Shown here: positions 28,201-40,889 of the stretch, in pieces
How the letters are laid out: every line of letters starts with the position of its first letter
Position numbering within the stretch: position 1 is the stretch's first letter
Assembly: GCA_017163975.1 (NCBI GenBank)
Contig: JAFFSR010000004.1
Location: forward strand, 4,340,001 to 4,404,000
Direction: 5' to 3'
Length of the DNA: 64,000 nucleotides
Source of the DNA: Anastatus disparis
Taxonomy: Eukaryota; Arthropoda; Insecta; Hymenoptera; Eupelmidae
The notes under the pieces: model-generated
Told to the model about the DNA's origin: nothing
Seen by the model: only the letters and a program-made list of their open reading frames with translations
Database searches by the model: none
Made by a program: the position numbers and the translations under genes

Positions 28201-29616
28201 GACACTAACAATATTCCAATACCTTAACGATTATATTACCTTTTGAAACTTCATGTATATGAGCAGCTATATCTGTTACATCGTCTGGCAGAACGTCTGT
28301 GGGCGTATAATAATTTTTATTATTTCACTTGTTTCCTTTTATTATTTCTTTTTTCGTCCGCATGAAAACTTGTGAATGAAAATGAATCATGTGTTTGATA
28401 GGTCCATTAAGACAGTTTTGATCTAATCTTATATAAATAGTAGCTATACATGTCTGTCAGTTTATATATACGTCTGAGATGCACGAATTGATTTAATTAA
28501 TGGGATTAAATGGCTTTTATACATTTTATGCTAGGCTTTTTAATGTTTAGATGTATTTATTTATTGATTTCATTTATTTTTTCTAGTAAAGGGGTATTTG
28601 TATAGTTTTTAGTATAGAATGTAATAAATAGTTATAAATAGTAAAACCAGAAGTAAAATGTCATTGAAATTTATTAATGAAATTAATTTCAACGTTATAA
28701 TCATACTTTAATATTTCAATATTTCATGTTTTTTATTTAACATTCTATGGTTTGATATTTGTTTTACTGATAAAACTAATACAAATATATTCCACAAAAT
28801 AAAATCAAGTTAATCAATATAATAAATTATGAATTTAAAAAAAAATATTTTCATAAAAATTTTAAAGTGATTCGTTTTTATTCTTAAATGAAATTTTTTA
28901 ATAAAAACATTTTTTTCTTTTTTCAAGTTTTCTAAATGTAATTATTTAGAACCCCATTCTCAGATAAAAAAATTGTTAGAAATCGGAAAAAACTGAAAAT
29001 CACTAATTGGAATGTAAATTTGGTCTGAAAGGGTTAATTTTTACAAAAATAATGAAACTGTTCATGAATATAAAACATATTTTTTTATATAACTTGATAC
29101 AAGTTCTGTCATATTTGGAAAAACCTACAACTAATAATTTTCTGGGGGTTCAAAATTTCCCCGTTTATTTGTAATTATATTTCCGTTCGAAACTTACGTC
29201 AATTGCTACCGGAATTTTACTTACGTTTTAATATTCTTTTTTTTCAACCAAAAATAAATACGAACTATTATCAATCATAATATTAACACATCATATCCTA
29301 AATAATCTATAAATTTACAAACCAAATGTTATTCTAACGAAACATAATAACATAAATATTTATTCAACGTCAGTTAATAAATAAATACATCAAACTTAAA
29401 CATTTCATTAAATCTACTGAATTCACCAGAAACAGAAACTCAGATTTCGAAGAAATCAAAAAAGAAAATTGTAAGAATAAAAAATGATTACCGAGAAATA
29501 GCCTAAAGCCTCACAATAAACATAGTCAATTATACTTCCCCTAAGTAACATCTTGCAATTATGATATACTCATTATTTGTTTTTTTTTTCAAATTTCTTT
29601 ATTTTTTTTCTTACAG
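10201..29616. other. gene desert, probable intron of the TMEM205-like gene
   Basis: No convincing exon on either strand. The DNA alternates between AT-rich low-complexity sequence and patches with many CpG, TATA-like and pyrimidine runs (about 10500-10940, 13390-14390, 16020-16640, 17405-17900, 21410-21900, 22540-23330, 24000-24310). These patches produce most of the accidental open frames. None matches a protein family I know. The final bases (pyrimidine run, then TTACAG) are the acceptor of the exon at 29617. Confidence 0.45.
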
Positions 29617-32600
29617 AATCCTGTTTTGTACTGCACAACCAGCACACGTGATAACGATAGCAGCAGTACTTTGCGTGACCTCAGCATTATTACCTAGCGG
29701 CAATCAAGAAAGAATAGCAGGCCAACCTCGATCGCGTCTTACTTCATTCATTTATTTGGCATCGTTTGTTATGCACTTTGGCTCCCAGATATGGATGACC
29801 TTCGTTTCTGGTTAGTTGATAAGCATGTTACGTTTTTAAAAGGAAATGTTTAAAAAAAAGTACTGTGGGAGTAAGGTATCATTTTATTTTTTAATCATGC
29901 GAGATGGTTGAACTTCAAAGCTTAGAGGTTATATAACGTGGGATGAGACTTTGAAGATTGTTGAATATTTTATTGAATCTTTTATACGTGTTAAAGTATT
30001 TAAAATATCATAGATGATAAATTCAGCTTAGAAATAAAATATTCTTTGTTTACGGTTGAAATAGCATATTTTATGGTTAAATGCCCGTTATAAATGTATT
30101 ATAATTTGATTAGACTTCCTTGACAATAAAAAAACTTTATTTTAATTATATCATTTGATAAATCCTATAATCATAAATTCTAACGCTTCTAAGGGAGCAA
30201 AACTTTTTTTTATCTATGAGTCATAAATAATAGATTTATTTTATACCTTCAGTTGATCTTAAAAGAAACCGAAGTTTATTGGTTCATACTAAGAAATTTC
30301 AAGAATTATGGGATCCCAATTGATGGTGTAACTAATTTATTTCAAAAAGTTACAGAAAATTCAATATTACCTAATTTTAAATCCCTAACCATTTATCTTG
30401 TGATTTTTTTTTAATTCAAAACGAACTTCTTTTTTATTAACTTCAAATTTTAATAATTTAAAGGTTTTTACTTTTTTAAACATCGGTTATTATATTCAAT
30501 TGAATTTTTTTTAGCTACGGTGAAGATTTTAGGTGGGTTCAAATAATGGGAATTTTAAAGGAACGAGGTATTAAATAAAACCAGCAGCATTAAAGGATAC
30601 ATGTTTAACGAAACTTTTTTTAATGTACCATCAGTTTCGGGCTTGCTTAATTTTGACATTTAAGTATGAGTTTGATTAATCTTTCGTTTTGATTTTCCTG
30701 GAATTTTATCGATCTCTCAAACCGGTATTTTGTAACTAAAAAATCATATTTAACTTCAACAACTATTAAAATAAATACAATAATTTTAATTATATTTTAT
30801 TAAAAGCTGTTCCTTTCATCAAACTTCAAACATTAATTAATTTAAAGAAGAATAAATTAAAATTAAATGAAGTATAACCTCTTGCGAATAGAATCAGTAA
30901 TTATAAATGTAATTTCATGTTAAAGTCATAATTAATGCATTTTATAAGTAAAAAAAATGTTAATCTAAATATTTTTCCCTTAAATAATCAAAAATATTAA
31001 TAAAAAAATTTTTTTTGTTTAATTTAAAAATTCCAATTACGTATACCGTATAACGCAACTTACTACTTCTTTGAAAGACCGGTCGTTCCCCCCGTCAGCA
31101 GCACACACACAATGCGCTCGAAACTCGTCTCTTTCCAAAACGAAATAATCAAAATCTGTCCACGACCGCATACGATGTAACCAAAGCCAAAAAATCTTTT
31201 ACCGCAAAGTAACACCATAAACTAAAATAAAACTCTTTATATTCATATATGGTGGGCATGGGCTTGTCGACCATCATTACCATATAACCTTACTTCCGCA
31301 TCACGTTGATCTTCCAAAAAAAAAAGAATAATATCATTTCAAATTCTTTTCCACATTATTTATATATGTTAATTTTCTATTTTAATTTTTTTCAGGTCTA
31401 TCCTTGTACTTTGCTCTACCACGGCATACGTTCGGAGAGGTACAGCGCGTTCTATTTCCGCGCTATTTCACCCTAAATGCTTGTCTCAGTCTTACGACTT
31501 TACTCATATATGTTAAGCACCATCCTGCTTATAGCTGGGATACCGAAATTGCAGTTCAGGTGAGCTTAATTATTTAATATTATACAACCATGTTGTAGTA
31601 TGGTTTTTTTGTTAATATAATTAAAATTAGCTCTGGTAAAAAATTGGCCATGTTCTGGGCAGTATTCCTGGTAAATATTAGTTAAAATGACATTTTCTAG
31701 AAATTTTTTAAACAAAATGCATTGACCAGAAATTCTGCCCAGAACATGGTCAATTATCTACAAAGGAGATTTTAATCATGAGGTTATATTTTAATTTTAA
31801 CGTTAAAAAATAATCTACCTGTTTACAACAAAATCTTTAATTATATAATTAGCAGAAATATAAGGGTTCTTTTTCATCAAAATTTTTAGATATTTTCGAA
31901 GCTGTAATACCTGTTATTTCGGCAATAATTACCAAATGACTTTAAAAATTCATCGATTAGTATCTGGTTTAAAACTTGTCTAATATATGTAAATATGTTT
32001 TAATACATTGAACATTTATCTCGATTTTCTAGTAACTTAATTCATGAGAATATAAAATAAAAATAAAATAAAATGATCGTAAGAAATTCAAATTATAACG
32101 AAAAATTATCTTAACTTGACATTAAATATCCATATTGCACGTTATCGCAATATGCTGCAGGACATACGGGGAAGAGAGTATTATGAAATTGGTTGATCGG
32201 TTTGCATAAATTTATTTACAATATCGTATTCGACATGTTTGATGAGGCATATCCGATTAAGGCATTAATTTCCGTGGGAACTTGATGGTTATGTGCATTA
32301 AAAACTGCACCATACGGCAAAGCTTGTTATAAATGAAAAATATTATCAATATTTGCATATTAATTAATCTTATCATAATTATGAACGATAATTATATGAA
32401 ATATTTATTGTAAAATTACAGGTTATCGGTATGGGTGGCGCTTTCTTCTTGGAGTTACTAATCAGGTTATATCTTACACCACCACTGCTAAAACTAATTG
32501 ATCTGAAGACAAGTTTAGAACGCGCTGCAGGTGTCGGCGCAGAGATCGGCCGGCACGATCCTGGACCACTTAAACATTGTCCACATTATCTCAAGATACA

Positions 32601-32709
32601 TAGAGCTTTTCGCCGTGTACACATGACTATTGCCATGGGCAATATGCTAACAATGGCTTGTACTGTATTACATCTACATTACATTGCTAGCAAAATATGC
32701 GTACTTTAG
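29617..32709 (+). CDS. TMEM205: TMEM205-family transmembrane protein (5' partial, last three coding exons)
   Basis: Exons are 29617-29810, 31396-31559 and 32422-32709, joined by GT-AG introns with compatible phases. They encode 215 residues after an incoming 2-base codon remainder, so at least one upstream coding exon is missing. The product has about five hydrophobic segments: near residues 8-25, 42-65 (with FGSQIWMTFVSG, the family hallmark), 80-98, 120-137 and 185-205. Other family marks are ALPRHTFGEVQ and LFPRYFTLN. The upstream ATG at 29561 lies in the polypyrimidine tract and is intronic. TMEM205 proteins are small polytopic membrane proteins; the human one is linked to platinum-drug export, but no biochemical role can be read here. 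Family call is secure; the N terminus is unknown. Confidence 0.88.
31617..31776. mobile_element. intronic MITE / long inverted repeat
   Basis: Inside the second visible intron of the TMEM205-like gene. Two imperfect arms of about 65 bases face each other, with a perfect 15-base core (CCATGTTCTGGGCAG and its complement). The outer parts also match (ATTAAAAT...CT.TG). No open frame. This is either a short non-autonomous DNA element or a hairpin-forming intronic RNA. Confidence 0.6.
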
Positions 32710-32786
32710 GTTTTATTTTATTATCTTTGAAGGCTTCGTTCCTTTAAGGCTTCAAATATTTTATTTTTTGGCTGAATTGAAAAAAA

Positions 32787-32792
32787 AATAAA
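32787..32792 (+). terminator. candidate polyadenylation signal, TMEM205-like gene
   Basis: AATAAA occurs 78 bases after the stop codon. Other AT-rich matches exist further downstream, so the used site is uncertain. Confidence 0.4.
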
Positions 32793-35700
32793 AACTTATT
32801 TTCTTTTTAATTATTGTAAAAAGGTTGCGCTGAGAAGAGCGAAAGTGAGATACTGTACATTGAAGCTTTTTTTTATCTTTTGAGGTTAGAAATGCAACCT
32901 TTCTCTCTTGCACATGATGAAATTATGTGATTTTTATTTGTCAGTATTTCTTTTCGTTAAGGATTGTTATTATAAATAGTTTATAGGAGAAATTTGAAAA
33001 GTTTTTCTTAGTACTTGTAAAAAACGAATAATCTGCCAACAAGTTGAGTACATTATTATTATTATACATTATTGACCCAAGTATGGGTCATTTTCGTCTT
33101 TTTTTATGCACCATTGATAATTATACATTTTGTTTAACGAAAATTGCGTATGAAACATTTGTTTTAATGTTATATCAGGATCAAAGTGCTTAACTTGTTG
33201 AAGGCAACATTTTATTGAACAAAAATCTTTTTTTTTATTATTATTCGCATATATCGTCTAATTAAAAATTGATCGTTTTAAGGTTATAAGTAATGCAGTT
33301 TTCCAAGCCAGCTACTAGCCATTTGTTGGCCATTTTTAGTTATATGATTGACTATTTTATTAGAAATTATGTGCTTACAGTATATACTTGCAATTGTATG
33401 TAGAAATTTGTATAATTATTTTTAATATAGTTTGTGTATTGTGCGATTAATAGTAATTATTAAATAATAATTATTAATTATCATAGTAACTATAGTAAAA
33501 AGATTATATTTTCAATGTTTTTAACGTAAATACTTAAAAATTTAATAATAATCGAGAAAAATAAATGTTATGCAAACATTTTATTTTCATTATTCAAATA
33601 ATCAAATTATTCCAATCAATTGTAAATACTCTTAAATAACAGTATATAATTTTATACATAATTAGTCAAAAAAACATATATTTATTTGTACATAATTTTA
33701 TAAATAATTATAAAATTTAAAAATGAATCATTTCAATTTAAATTGAATTTTCAGTAATTTTTAAGTTTTATATATTTATTGTCAAAATTCTTTTTGCGCT
33801 ATGATTGCATCGACTGAATAAGTTTTAATGTGAAAATATCTGGAACATTGAAGAAAATTTTAAAAGCAACAAACTATTTTTCGAATAAAAATGGTTATTA
33901 TTTAATCACAAGGGATGTAGGAACATTTTGGCGATTTTTCAAAAACTGAAGCTAAAATATGAGATAAATTAAAATTTTGTTCGCTCTATTCTTGACAGAT
34001 GGTTTTGCAAACGTGATTTATGAGAATTTAATTTATGCAATTCAATTTCCAGATTTCAGCTAAAAATAACATTATTAAATTTAAAAAAAACAATAAATTT
34101 TTTTTGGTGTTTTTAAATCATAAAATTTCGTACTATTAATTTTAAGAAATCTATTTTACAAACAGTAGAATATCAAATTCAGGTTGCACTAGCTTCGTAA
34201 TTAAGCGAGATAAAAATTCATATTTTACCTGTTTTGGCTCAGTCGGTAAAAGAAAAAAAAAAGATTTAGTTTTTATTTATGCGCCTACATTCGTCAACAT
34301 GCAAATTTATCGTTTCAAAGATCTTATCTTCTCAGTGCAACTTTCTTATACGAAACAAATAGTAAGAAAAATATAAAATTGAAGTATTCCGTGCTTGCGG
34401 TTTCTCCTCCTTTTTTTCTTCGTTCGCAGGGTTATTTTGCATTCGCGTAAAACGCAAATGCAAGATTGCGAAAAAGAAAACAAAAATGAACAAAAAATAA
34501 AATTCAAAAGAAAAACATCATTTTTCGTAGTGTTCTGTTTATCTTCTGTTTTACGACGACGAAGATAATAATGACGAATATAGTGAAAGAAAAAAAATGA
34601 ACGAACATTATAACGCAGAATTTAGAGAGCACGGAATAACTGTCGAAAGAAATTAAATTTTACGCAATTCAAAGTAATAAATATAACAGAAATAAGAATT
34701 AACGTCTGCAATATTTTTAGATGAAAAAATATTATTTTTTTTCTTACATCTTATTATTATTTTTAAAATTCCTTTCCGTCGCTCTCTACAGAAAACGCTC
34801 ACAGTGGCGTTTTCGTAAATACATAAAAATAAAATTTTTTTTTAAACTTTAAAAAAATATAATCAAGTAAAAGTTAATGAATAAATGGTCAAGAAATTTG
34901 TTTCATTAAATTTCTCAGCTAAATGTAAAAGATTTTTATTTCTGATGTATTTGCGTTTTAAACTTTGACCCTTTGAGTCCCAATTCGTGCAAATAAAAGA
35001 ACGAAAATTCTTAATTAAACAATAATGAAATTTTTTTATGTATTTAGGTTTCTATAATAGCGCTATTAATTAAAAATGTATAAAATTAAATTATGGTACT
35101 CTAAAAAATTTTTTGTATTGAAAATTAAAAATAGAAAAATAAAGGAGTTTAAAGGGTTAAAAGTACTGTAATTACGAGAAGCGTTGTTCAATAAAACAAT
35201 TCAAGTTTTTCAGCATGTTTCGTCGATTTTTAGACTAAACAGTTCATATTGTATTCAAATTTTTTGTAATAAATACAAGCAAAAAAGTAAAAAAAAAATT
35301 AGTTCTTTAATAATGTTTCAATATATTCCATACTGAAAAACTCGAATTTTAATTTTTATATTTTTCAGCAACGCTGACTCGACGTAGATTTTTTTCAATG
35401 TTAGATAATGAAAAACACTCTGCATCAGAGTGTAGTTCGTATTTATTAAAAAAAAAATTAAAAGATTAAAAGTAGATTTCATAAAAAGAAAAACCACCGG
35501 CAAAATTTCTCCGATAGCTGTCCCCTTTTTTTTCTAAAAGAAAGAAGGTAAAACAAAACATTTTCAGCACGGAGAAAATCGCAGACTCGATGACTGAAGA
35601 ATTTCCTTATTTTTTTTTTCTTTTAATTTATGTGCATGACGCGCCTCATTGTTGTAAATAATCCCATAAATCGTCCATTGAAATTATGTAAATTATATGT

Positions 35701-37267
35701 GTACTGCGACTATCCAAAAGAAAAGAAGATATTTAAGTATATAGCCGCTGGTTGCTTTTAAGTAAATGTCGGAAAATGATATTTTAATACGTTATGATGT
35801 GAATACGAAGAGGGCAGATACAATTAAAATAAAACATGGAAGTTTAATAAAATAAGATTATAATGTTATTATTTTTCTTTTTTAAATAAATTGATATCAT
35901 TGAAACATAAATTTTCTGTGTTTAGAATAATGAAAAAAAAATTTTCCGACATTCCTTAAAGCCAATACTGATTTACTTGCTTCGAACCAATGTTTTTTTT
36001 GTTGTTTCTACAATAAATAAAATAAAATGAATAAATAAAATATTAAAAAAAGAGAATGTTTTAATGCGCTTATGAGCGTTAATTAAAAATTGTATTACGA
36101 CTGGTTACACAGTGTTACATAACTATTTCTTAATAAAAAGTTAATGTTTTTTTTCTGCTGCTACAATATATTGTTTTGTTCTCGCATTAGTATATATACG
36201 AATACGATTACATTTTAATTTTTAAATATTACAAGGTATATATAATATATATAATTCGCGCAGCCTGTACAACAAATTCGCATTTCATTGAAATACATGT
36301 CAAACACTACGCTTGTGTGTATATTGTTTTTCTTCTTAATTCTTTCATGCCAAACAAAAATTTTTTCTTTTAAATTAAAATGTAATAACGATTGTAAATT
36401 CAACATTGCCTGACCATCAAGTCATTGTTTTTTTAATATAAAAATTATTTTAATGATTGATTCATTATTTAACGAAATTCAACTTTTTTTCCTAATTTTT
36501 CAATTCTTGGATTAGCGATATCCTATTGGAACCAAAATACTTATTTTTATAAATTCAGGCATATTTCACTTTGCTGATGTAAAATTTTTCAAAGCTACGT
36601 ATTTATAAAATAATATTTAGAGTAATTAAAAATTGCAATTCGATGTTTTTTTTTTTTAAATGAAAACATTACATTTTTTACAAGTACTATTAATTATAAC
36701 ATATTAATGCTATAAATTATGCAATAAAATAAAATGAAATTAAAACTTTTCGTTTCATGTAATTTGATCAATAATATAAAATTTTGTTGATTCAATTCCT
36801 TTTTAAAAAATTTATGATATTTTATCTTTGCCAATTCATCCGACTTATTTATCATTTATAAAATTAAAAAATATTCATTTACTTATTAAGTTTTTTCAAT
36901 TTGACAAATTTCATATCTAGTTATAGCTAACCTATGCTCTCAGCATGAAGCATAGATATTGCTATTCATGTAATTCTAGTATAAAATATAATTGTCATGG
37001 TAAGACTCCAAAATTACTTTGGAGAAAAACCTGGCTCTAAATTGTCAATCTACTCATTGTACAGATATTTACTACATACATTAAACAATAGATGATCTTC
37101 ATCAAAAAGACATAAAAAAAATTGATGGTTTATTAAATGTAAGAAATCGTATGTAGAACTGAGAATGATTACCGACTGAGTAAAAATAAAAAGTTTTTTC
37201 TAACATTGCATAATGATGCATTTAATAATTTTATCATTAACTTTTTTGAAATTAATTTTATTTAATA
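32793..37267. other. intergenic region between two convergent genes
   Basis: AT-rich DNA between the 3' ends of the TMEM205-like and DCAF7 genes. No gene is supported. A CpG-bearing patch with several short purine runs lies at about 34380-34620, and a small perfect hairpin (ACACTCTG/CAGAGTGT) near 35416. The rest shows nothing recognisable. Confidence 0.5.
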
Positions 37268-37273
37268 TTTATT
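37268..37273 (-). terminator. candidate polyadenylation signal, DCAF7
   Basis: AATAAA on the minus strand, about 235 bases past the stop codon. It is the first clear match downstream. In such AT-rich DNA this is only suggestive. Confidence 0.35.
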
Positions 37274-37508
37274 TCGCTCATGAAGTTGCTTCACAACTAT
37301 CAATTGCAAAATACAAATATTAAAAAGGAATAATAAACGACATTACGTATAATAAAATACATCTATAGAAGACATATGTAAAATTAATAAACTTCAATCC
37401 TTTAAAGAGTATATATATATACAGTCGGTTATGAGCTGATCACAATGACTCGTTATTAAACGAGTGTCATTATTATAAAATAATTAAAATAATGAAATAT
37501 GTATGGAT

Positions 37509-39121
37509 TTACACTCTAAGTATCTCGGTAGCTTTGTTATAACAAATCGCAATCCAATCAGGTTGTGTGGCACCCCACTGAATTTGATTTACCTCGCCTT
37601 CTGCTGCTGTATATGCTAAAATCGGATCCTCTATGGCTCTTGGCATCTGTTGGATATCCCAAATCAAAGCTTGATGATCATCACCAGCAGTACAAATGTG
37701 ACAGGAAGAATGCGGCGCCCAAGCTATTCCATTTACGCTTGCTCTGTTAAAAAGTTTATTATGTTAAATTTGAAAAGAAATGAAAATTGTAAATTGAATA
37801 ATATTCTAAAAAAATTTGTTGTGTACCTGTGATTGTTCAGTCTTGCAACAGGTGTACATGGTACTCTAACATCTAAAATAATAACTTCACAAGCATGCAA
37901 TGCAACAGTAGCCAAATAATTTGGGTCTTGTTTATTCCAAGCAAGCCTTAATAGAGGTGTATGTTGAGGATCTTCGTAAATAATTGTTGAATGTTCTAAA
38001 TGTCGTAAGTCAAACATTCGCACTGATCCATCTGCACCCACTGAAGCAAACATATCCCTACCACCCCCTGCTCTACTAAACGCTATATCATAGACTTCTT
38101 TGTCATGAGCTATAAGCTATAAAAATATGTACATAGTTAATAAAGTAACTTTGAAATATATTAGAAATCAAACTTTAGAAATTTTCATGGTACCTGTGTC
38201 TTTACATGTCCTGTCACTAAATTTACACGACCAAGAACTTGTCCAGTTTCTAGTCCCCAAATTGTACAAGTTGTATCGATACTAGAAGTACCGATTAAGT
38301 TTGGATCAACTTCATTCCAGTCAAAGGAAGTCAATGGTGCACAGAAGTCTGAATTTTTATTATTGTTTAATACACATTCCATACGAGTTTCTGGTTCTCC
38401 TGCTCGCCAAACTCGTAAATAATCACCAGAGGTGGCTAATAGATCAGGAAACAGTCCTTTGAGAAACAAGAAAAAAATGCATTATATAGTTTATAATCTT
38501 GAATAAATTGAGCAATATATAATCAAAATTTTAATTAATGAATTTCTATTCAATATAAGAAATATTACCAAAAAACACATGAAAATTAATTTGTTGAAAT
38601 TGAAAATTATAAATTTTTATACGTCAATTATAAATGCTTATACAACACTAAAAAATTCTTCAACAGACAAATAATACAATTTGCTAATGAATCAAAAAAT
38701 TTTTTTAATTGAAATTAATAAAATTAATTTTTAAAAACTAGAGAACTTTAAAAACAATTGTCATCTACTTTAATAATTTATCATGATTCAATTAGTTAAC
38801 AAACGTAATTCATATAACTTAAAAATTAGTTTTTTAGTAATCAACATAACATTATTTTTCATTCATACCTTTACTATCAGGGATCCACATTATTTTAGTT
38901 GTGGGATATGGATGATCAAATGTACTTTTAGCAACAAATTCTGAAGTTTCTTCATCAAGCGATACAATCTGTACTTTGTTATTATACTCTTCAACGAAAC
39001 TGCCAAGAGCTAGTCGAAACCTTTTGTCAGGTCTTACAGACCAATTCATACTATAAAGAGGCCAAGGTGCCTCATATTTATAAATTTCTTTCCTTTTGGG
39101 AGGCCCACTATGTAGAGCCAT
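37509..39121 (-). CDS. DCAF7: DCAF7/WDR68 WD40-repeat adaptor protein, complete
   Basis: Four minus-strand exons (39121-38869, 38456-38194, 38116-37827, 37743-37509) with GT-AG introns join in phase to 346 codons plus TAA, close to the 342 residues of human DCAF7. Hallmarks are [12 protein letters not shown] near the N terminus, [54 protein letters not shown] and the ending ATEILRV. At least five WD40 units are visible, the clearest being [12 protein letters not shown] (second exon), [15 protein letters not shown] (third) and [15 protein letters not shown] (fourth). Family members are scaffolds for DYRK1A/HIPK2-type kinases and CUL4-DDB1 ligases; the Drosophila counterpart is wings apart. The start ATG is preceded at once by a splice acceptor, implying a 5'UTR intron. 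The gene looks intact. Confidence 0.96.
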
Positions 39122-39125
39122 GTTT

Positions 39126-39233
39126 CTACAAATAAAATATATATTTTTAGACTGATAATTATAAAAACATGATAAATTAAAATAAGACATTACACATATT
39201 TATTTGAAAAAAAGGTATTGCTTTAATACTTAC
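39126..39233 (-). other. probable 5'UTR intron of DCAF7
   Basis: On the minus strand a donor (ATT|GTAAGT) lies at 39233 and an acceptor (TTTTATTTGTAG) ends at 39126, four bases before the DCAF7 ATG. The length, 108 bases, is normal for a small insect intron. The 5'UTR exon would start at or above 39234. Confidence 0.6.
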
Positions 39234-40679
39234 AATTTTAATTAGTTCTAACTAATGAATAAAAGAAAACAAATTTTTGAAGAAGGCACACATATATGTA
39301 TATCGACGCCTAACCTAAAATTATAGTAGAACAATACACAACTAATCCTAAAATTGCACACATTTTTATAAAGATATCATCTCATTGAGATTATTCGTCA
39401 TTTTTCAAAAAACTCGTTTAATCAATCTTTTTCCAAAGAAAATCTGCAACGTTGTTAACAGAAAGTATTTATTTATCTGTCAATAAACGAAGCCTAAAAG
39501 CCGACTGTCCTAATTAGATGATAAAAGCGCCATCATTTTTTACTCGCGAGTTGGGATGAACTAAGGTCAATCGTTCCAATATTTAAAATCATAGGAAAAC
39601 ACTTGCTAAGGCAAAATTTTAATATATTTACTTTTTATATGAAAAATAATTAATTTAATTTCTTAGGTATCACATGGTTATCCATTTTATTGATTTAAAT
39701 TTAAAAAAATAGTTTTTGAATAGTAATTTATTAACAAATATAAATTTTGAGTTTTGAAGAATAGCCATAAATTAAGCTATCACTAAAATGATTTTTAAAA
39801 GGTGTGTAATTATAAAAAATAATTCACACTTGTTCTTTATAGATTATTTATATTTAATAAATCAATTTTTTGGTGATCCAAAATCAGGACTTTGACTTAA
39901 AATTATTCACTTAAATGACCTGTAGTTGGTAAAAATAATTCCTTCTTTTTTGTTTAGAGATATAATTTCGTGGTAACAAATAATCAGCGTAGTTTCAAAA
40001 TTAAACAAACAATTATGAATGTGAGGTATATTGTTGAATAATATATAAATTTAATTTGTCTTTTTTAAAGTTATTAAAATTGTTAAGCAATCAAAATTCT
40101 AAAGACAAAAATTTTTATCTATATATTATTGAATATAGTAAAATTTTAAGTTAGAACATTTACATTACCGCTATTATCATGGCACCGATTTATTCAAATA
40201 TCAAAAAAAAAAATTTTTTTTAAATATTTTAATAATAATAGGAAATAAAAAAATTGTTCTTATATTATATTAGTACATAAAAGTAATCTACTTGCAGCGT
40301 CATATAACTTTGCATTTTGACTTCTTGAAGTCCTATACATGATGAATTTTTTTATTTTATAACTATATTTTTAAAATATTTCAATTTTCATGAAATTTTG
40401 ACGATATTAAAATAATTTTAATATTTAATTTATTTTTAAATAAAACACATGAAGATAGCGTTGTAATCTGATCAATACTATGGATTATGATATTTTTGTA
40501 AATAGCATATTATTTATTTGGGTTTTTTTTAATAACTGTAAATAGTTTTTAGGTGAATTTCTTAAATAAAAAAAAAAGAATAAAAAAAATACTTTGATTG
40601 CCTAATAAAATCACCATATTTTTCTTTGCGTAATTTATTAAAAAAATAAGAGAGTTAAATTAGAATATATGAATTGCGA
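39234..40679. other. upstream region of DCAF7, promoter side
   Basis: Probable 5'UTR and promoter of DCAF7 for the first few hundred bases, with the palindrome ACTCGCGAGT at 39542-39551 in the most GC-rich part. Beyond about 39600 the DNA is AT-rich with no supportable feature. Confidence 0.4.
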
Positions 40680-40712
40680 GCCGGTGAGTGGCTCAGTCGG
40701 TAGAGCGTTATC
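40680..40712 (+). mobile_element. truncated tRNA-SINE fragment (A box only)
   Basis: GTGGCTCAGTCGGTAGAGCG is a perfect tRNA D-arm/A-box sequence resembling the heads of the SINEs in this window, but anticodon and T arms are missing. The match stops where the dispersed repeat starting with GAGAAAGCATTG begins, so the SINE seems cut by that insertion. Confidence 0.55.
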
Positions 40713-40726
40713 TTCTTTTTGCTTTC

Positions 40727-40837
40727 TCATAGAGAAAGCATTGTATAGGTAAAAAAAATTTTTTTCTATTTTTTCATTAATTTGTACATATTTAGACTCA
40801 GGGAGTCGAAAAAAGTGGTTTCCAGAAAATGTCTGTA

Positions 40838-40889
<52 letters not shown>

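Noticed and set aside
29561..29616. ATG-initiated N terminus for the TMEM205-like frame
   Set aside because: The sequence is a pyrimidine tract ending in TTACAG; the extra residues are translated intron.
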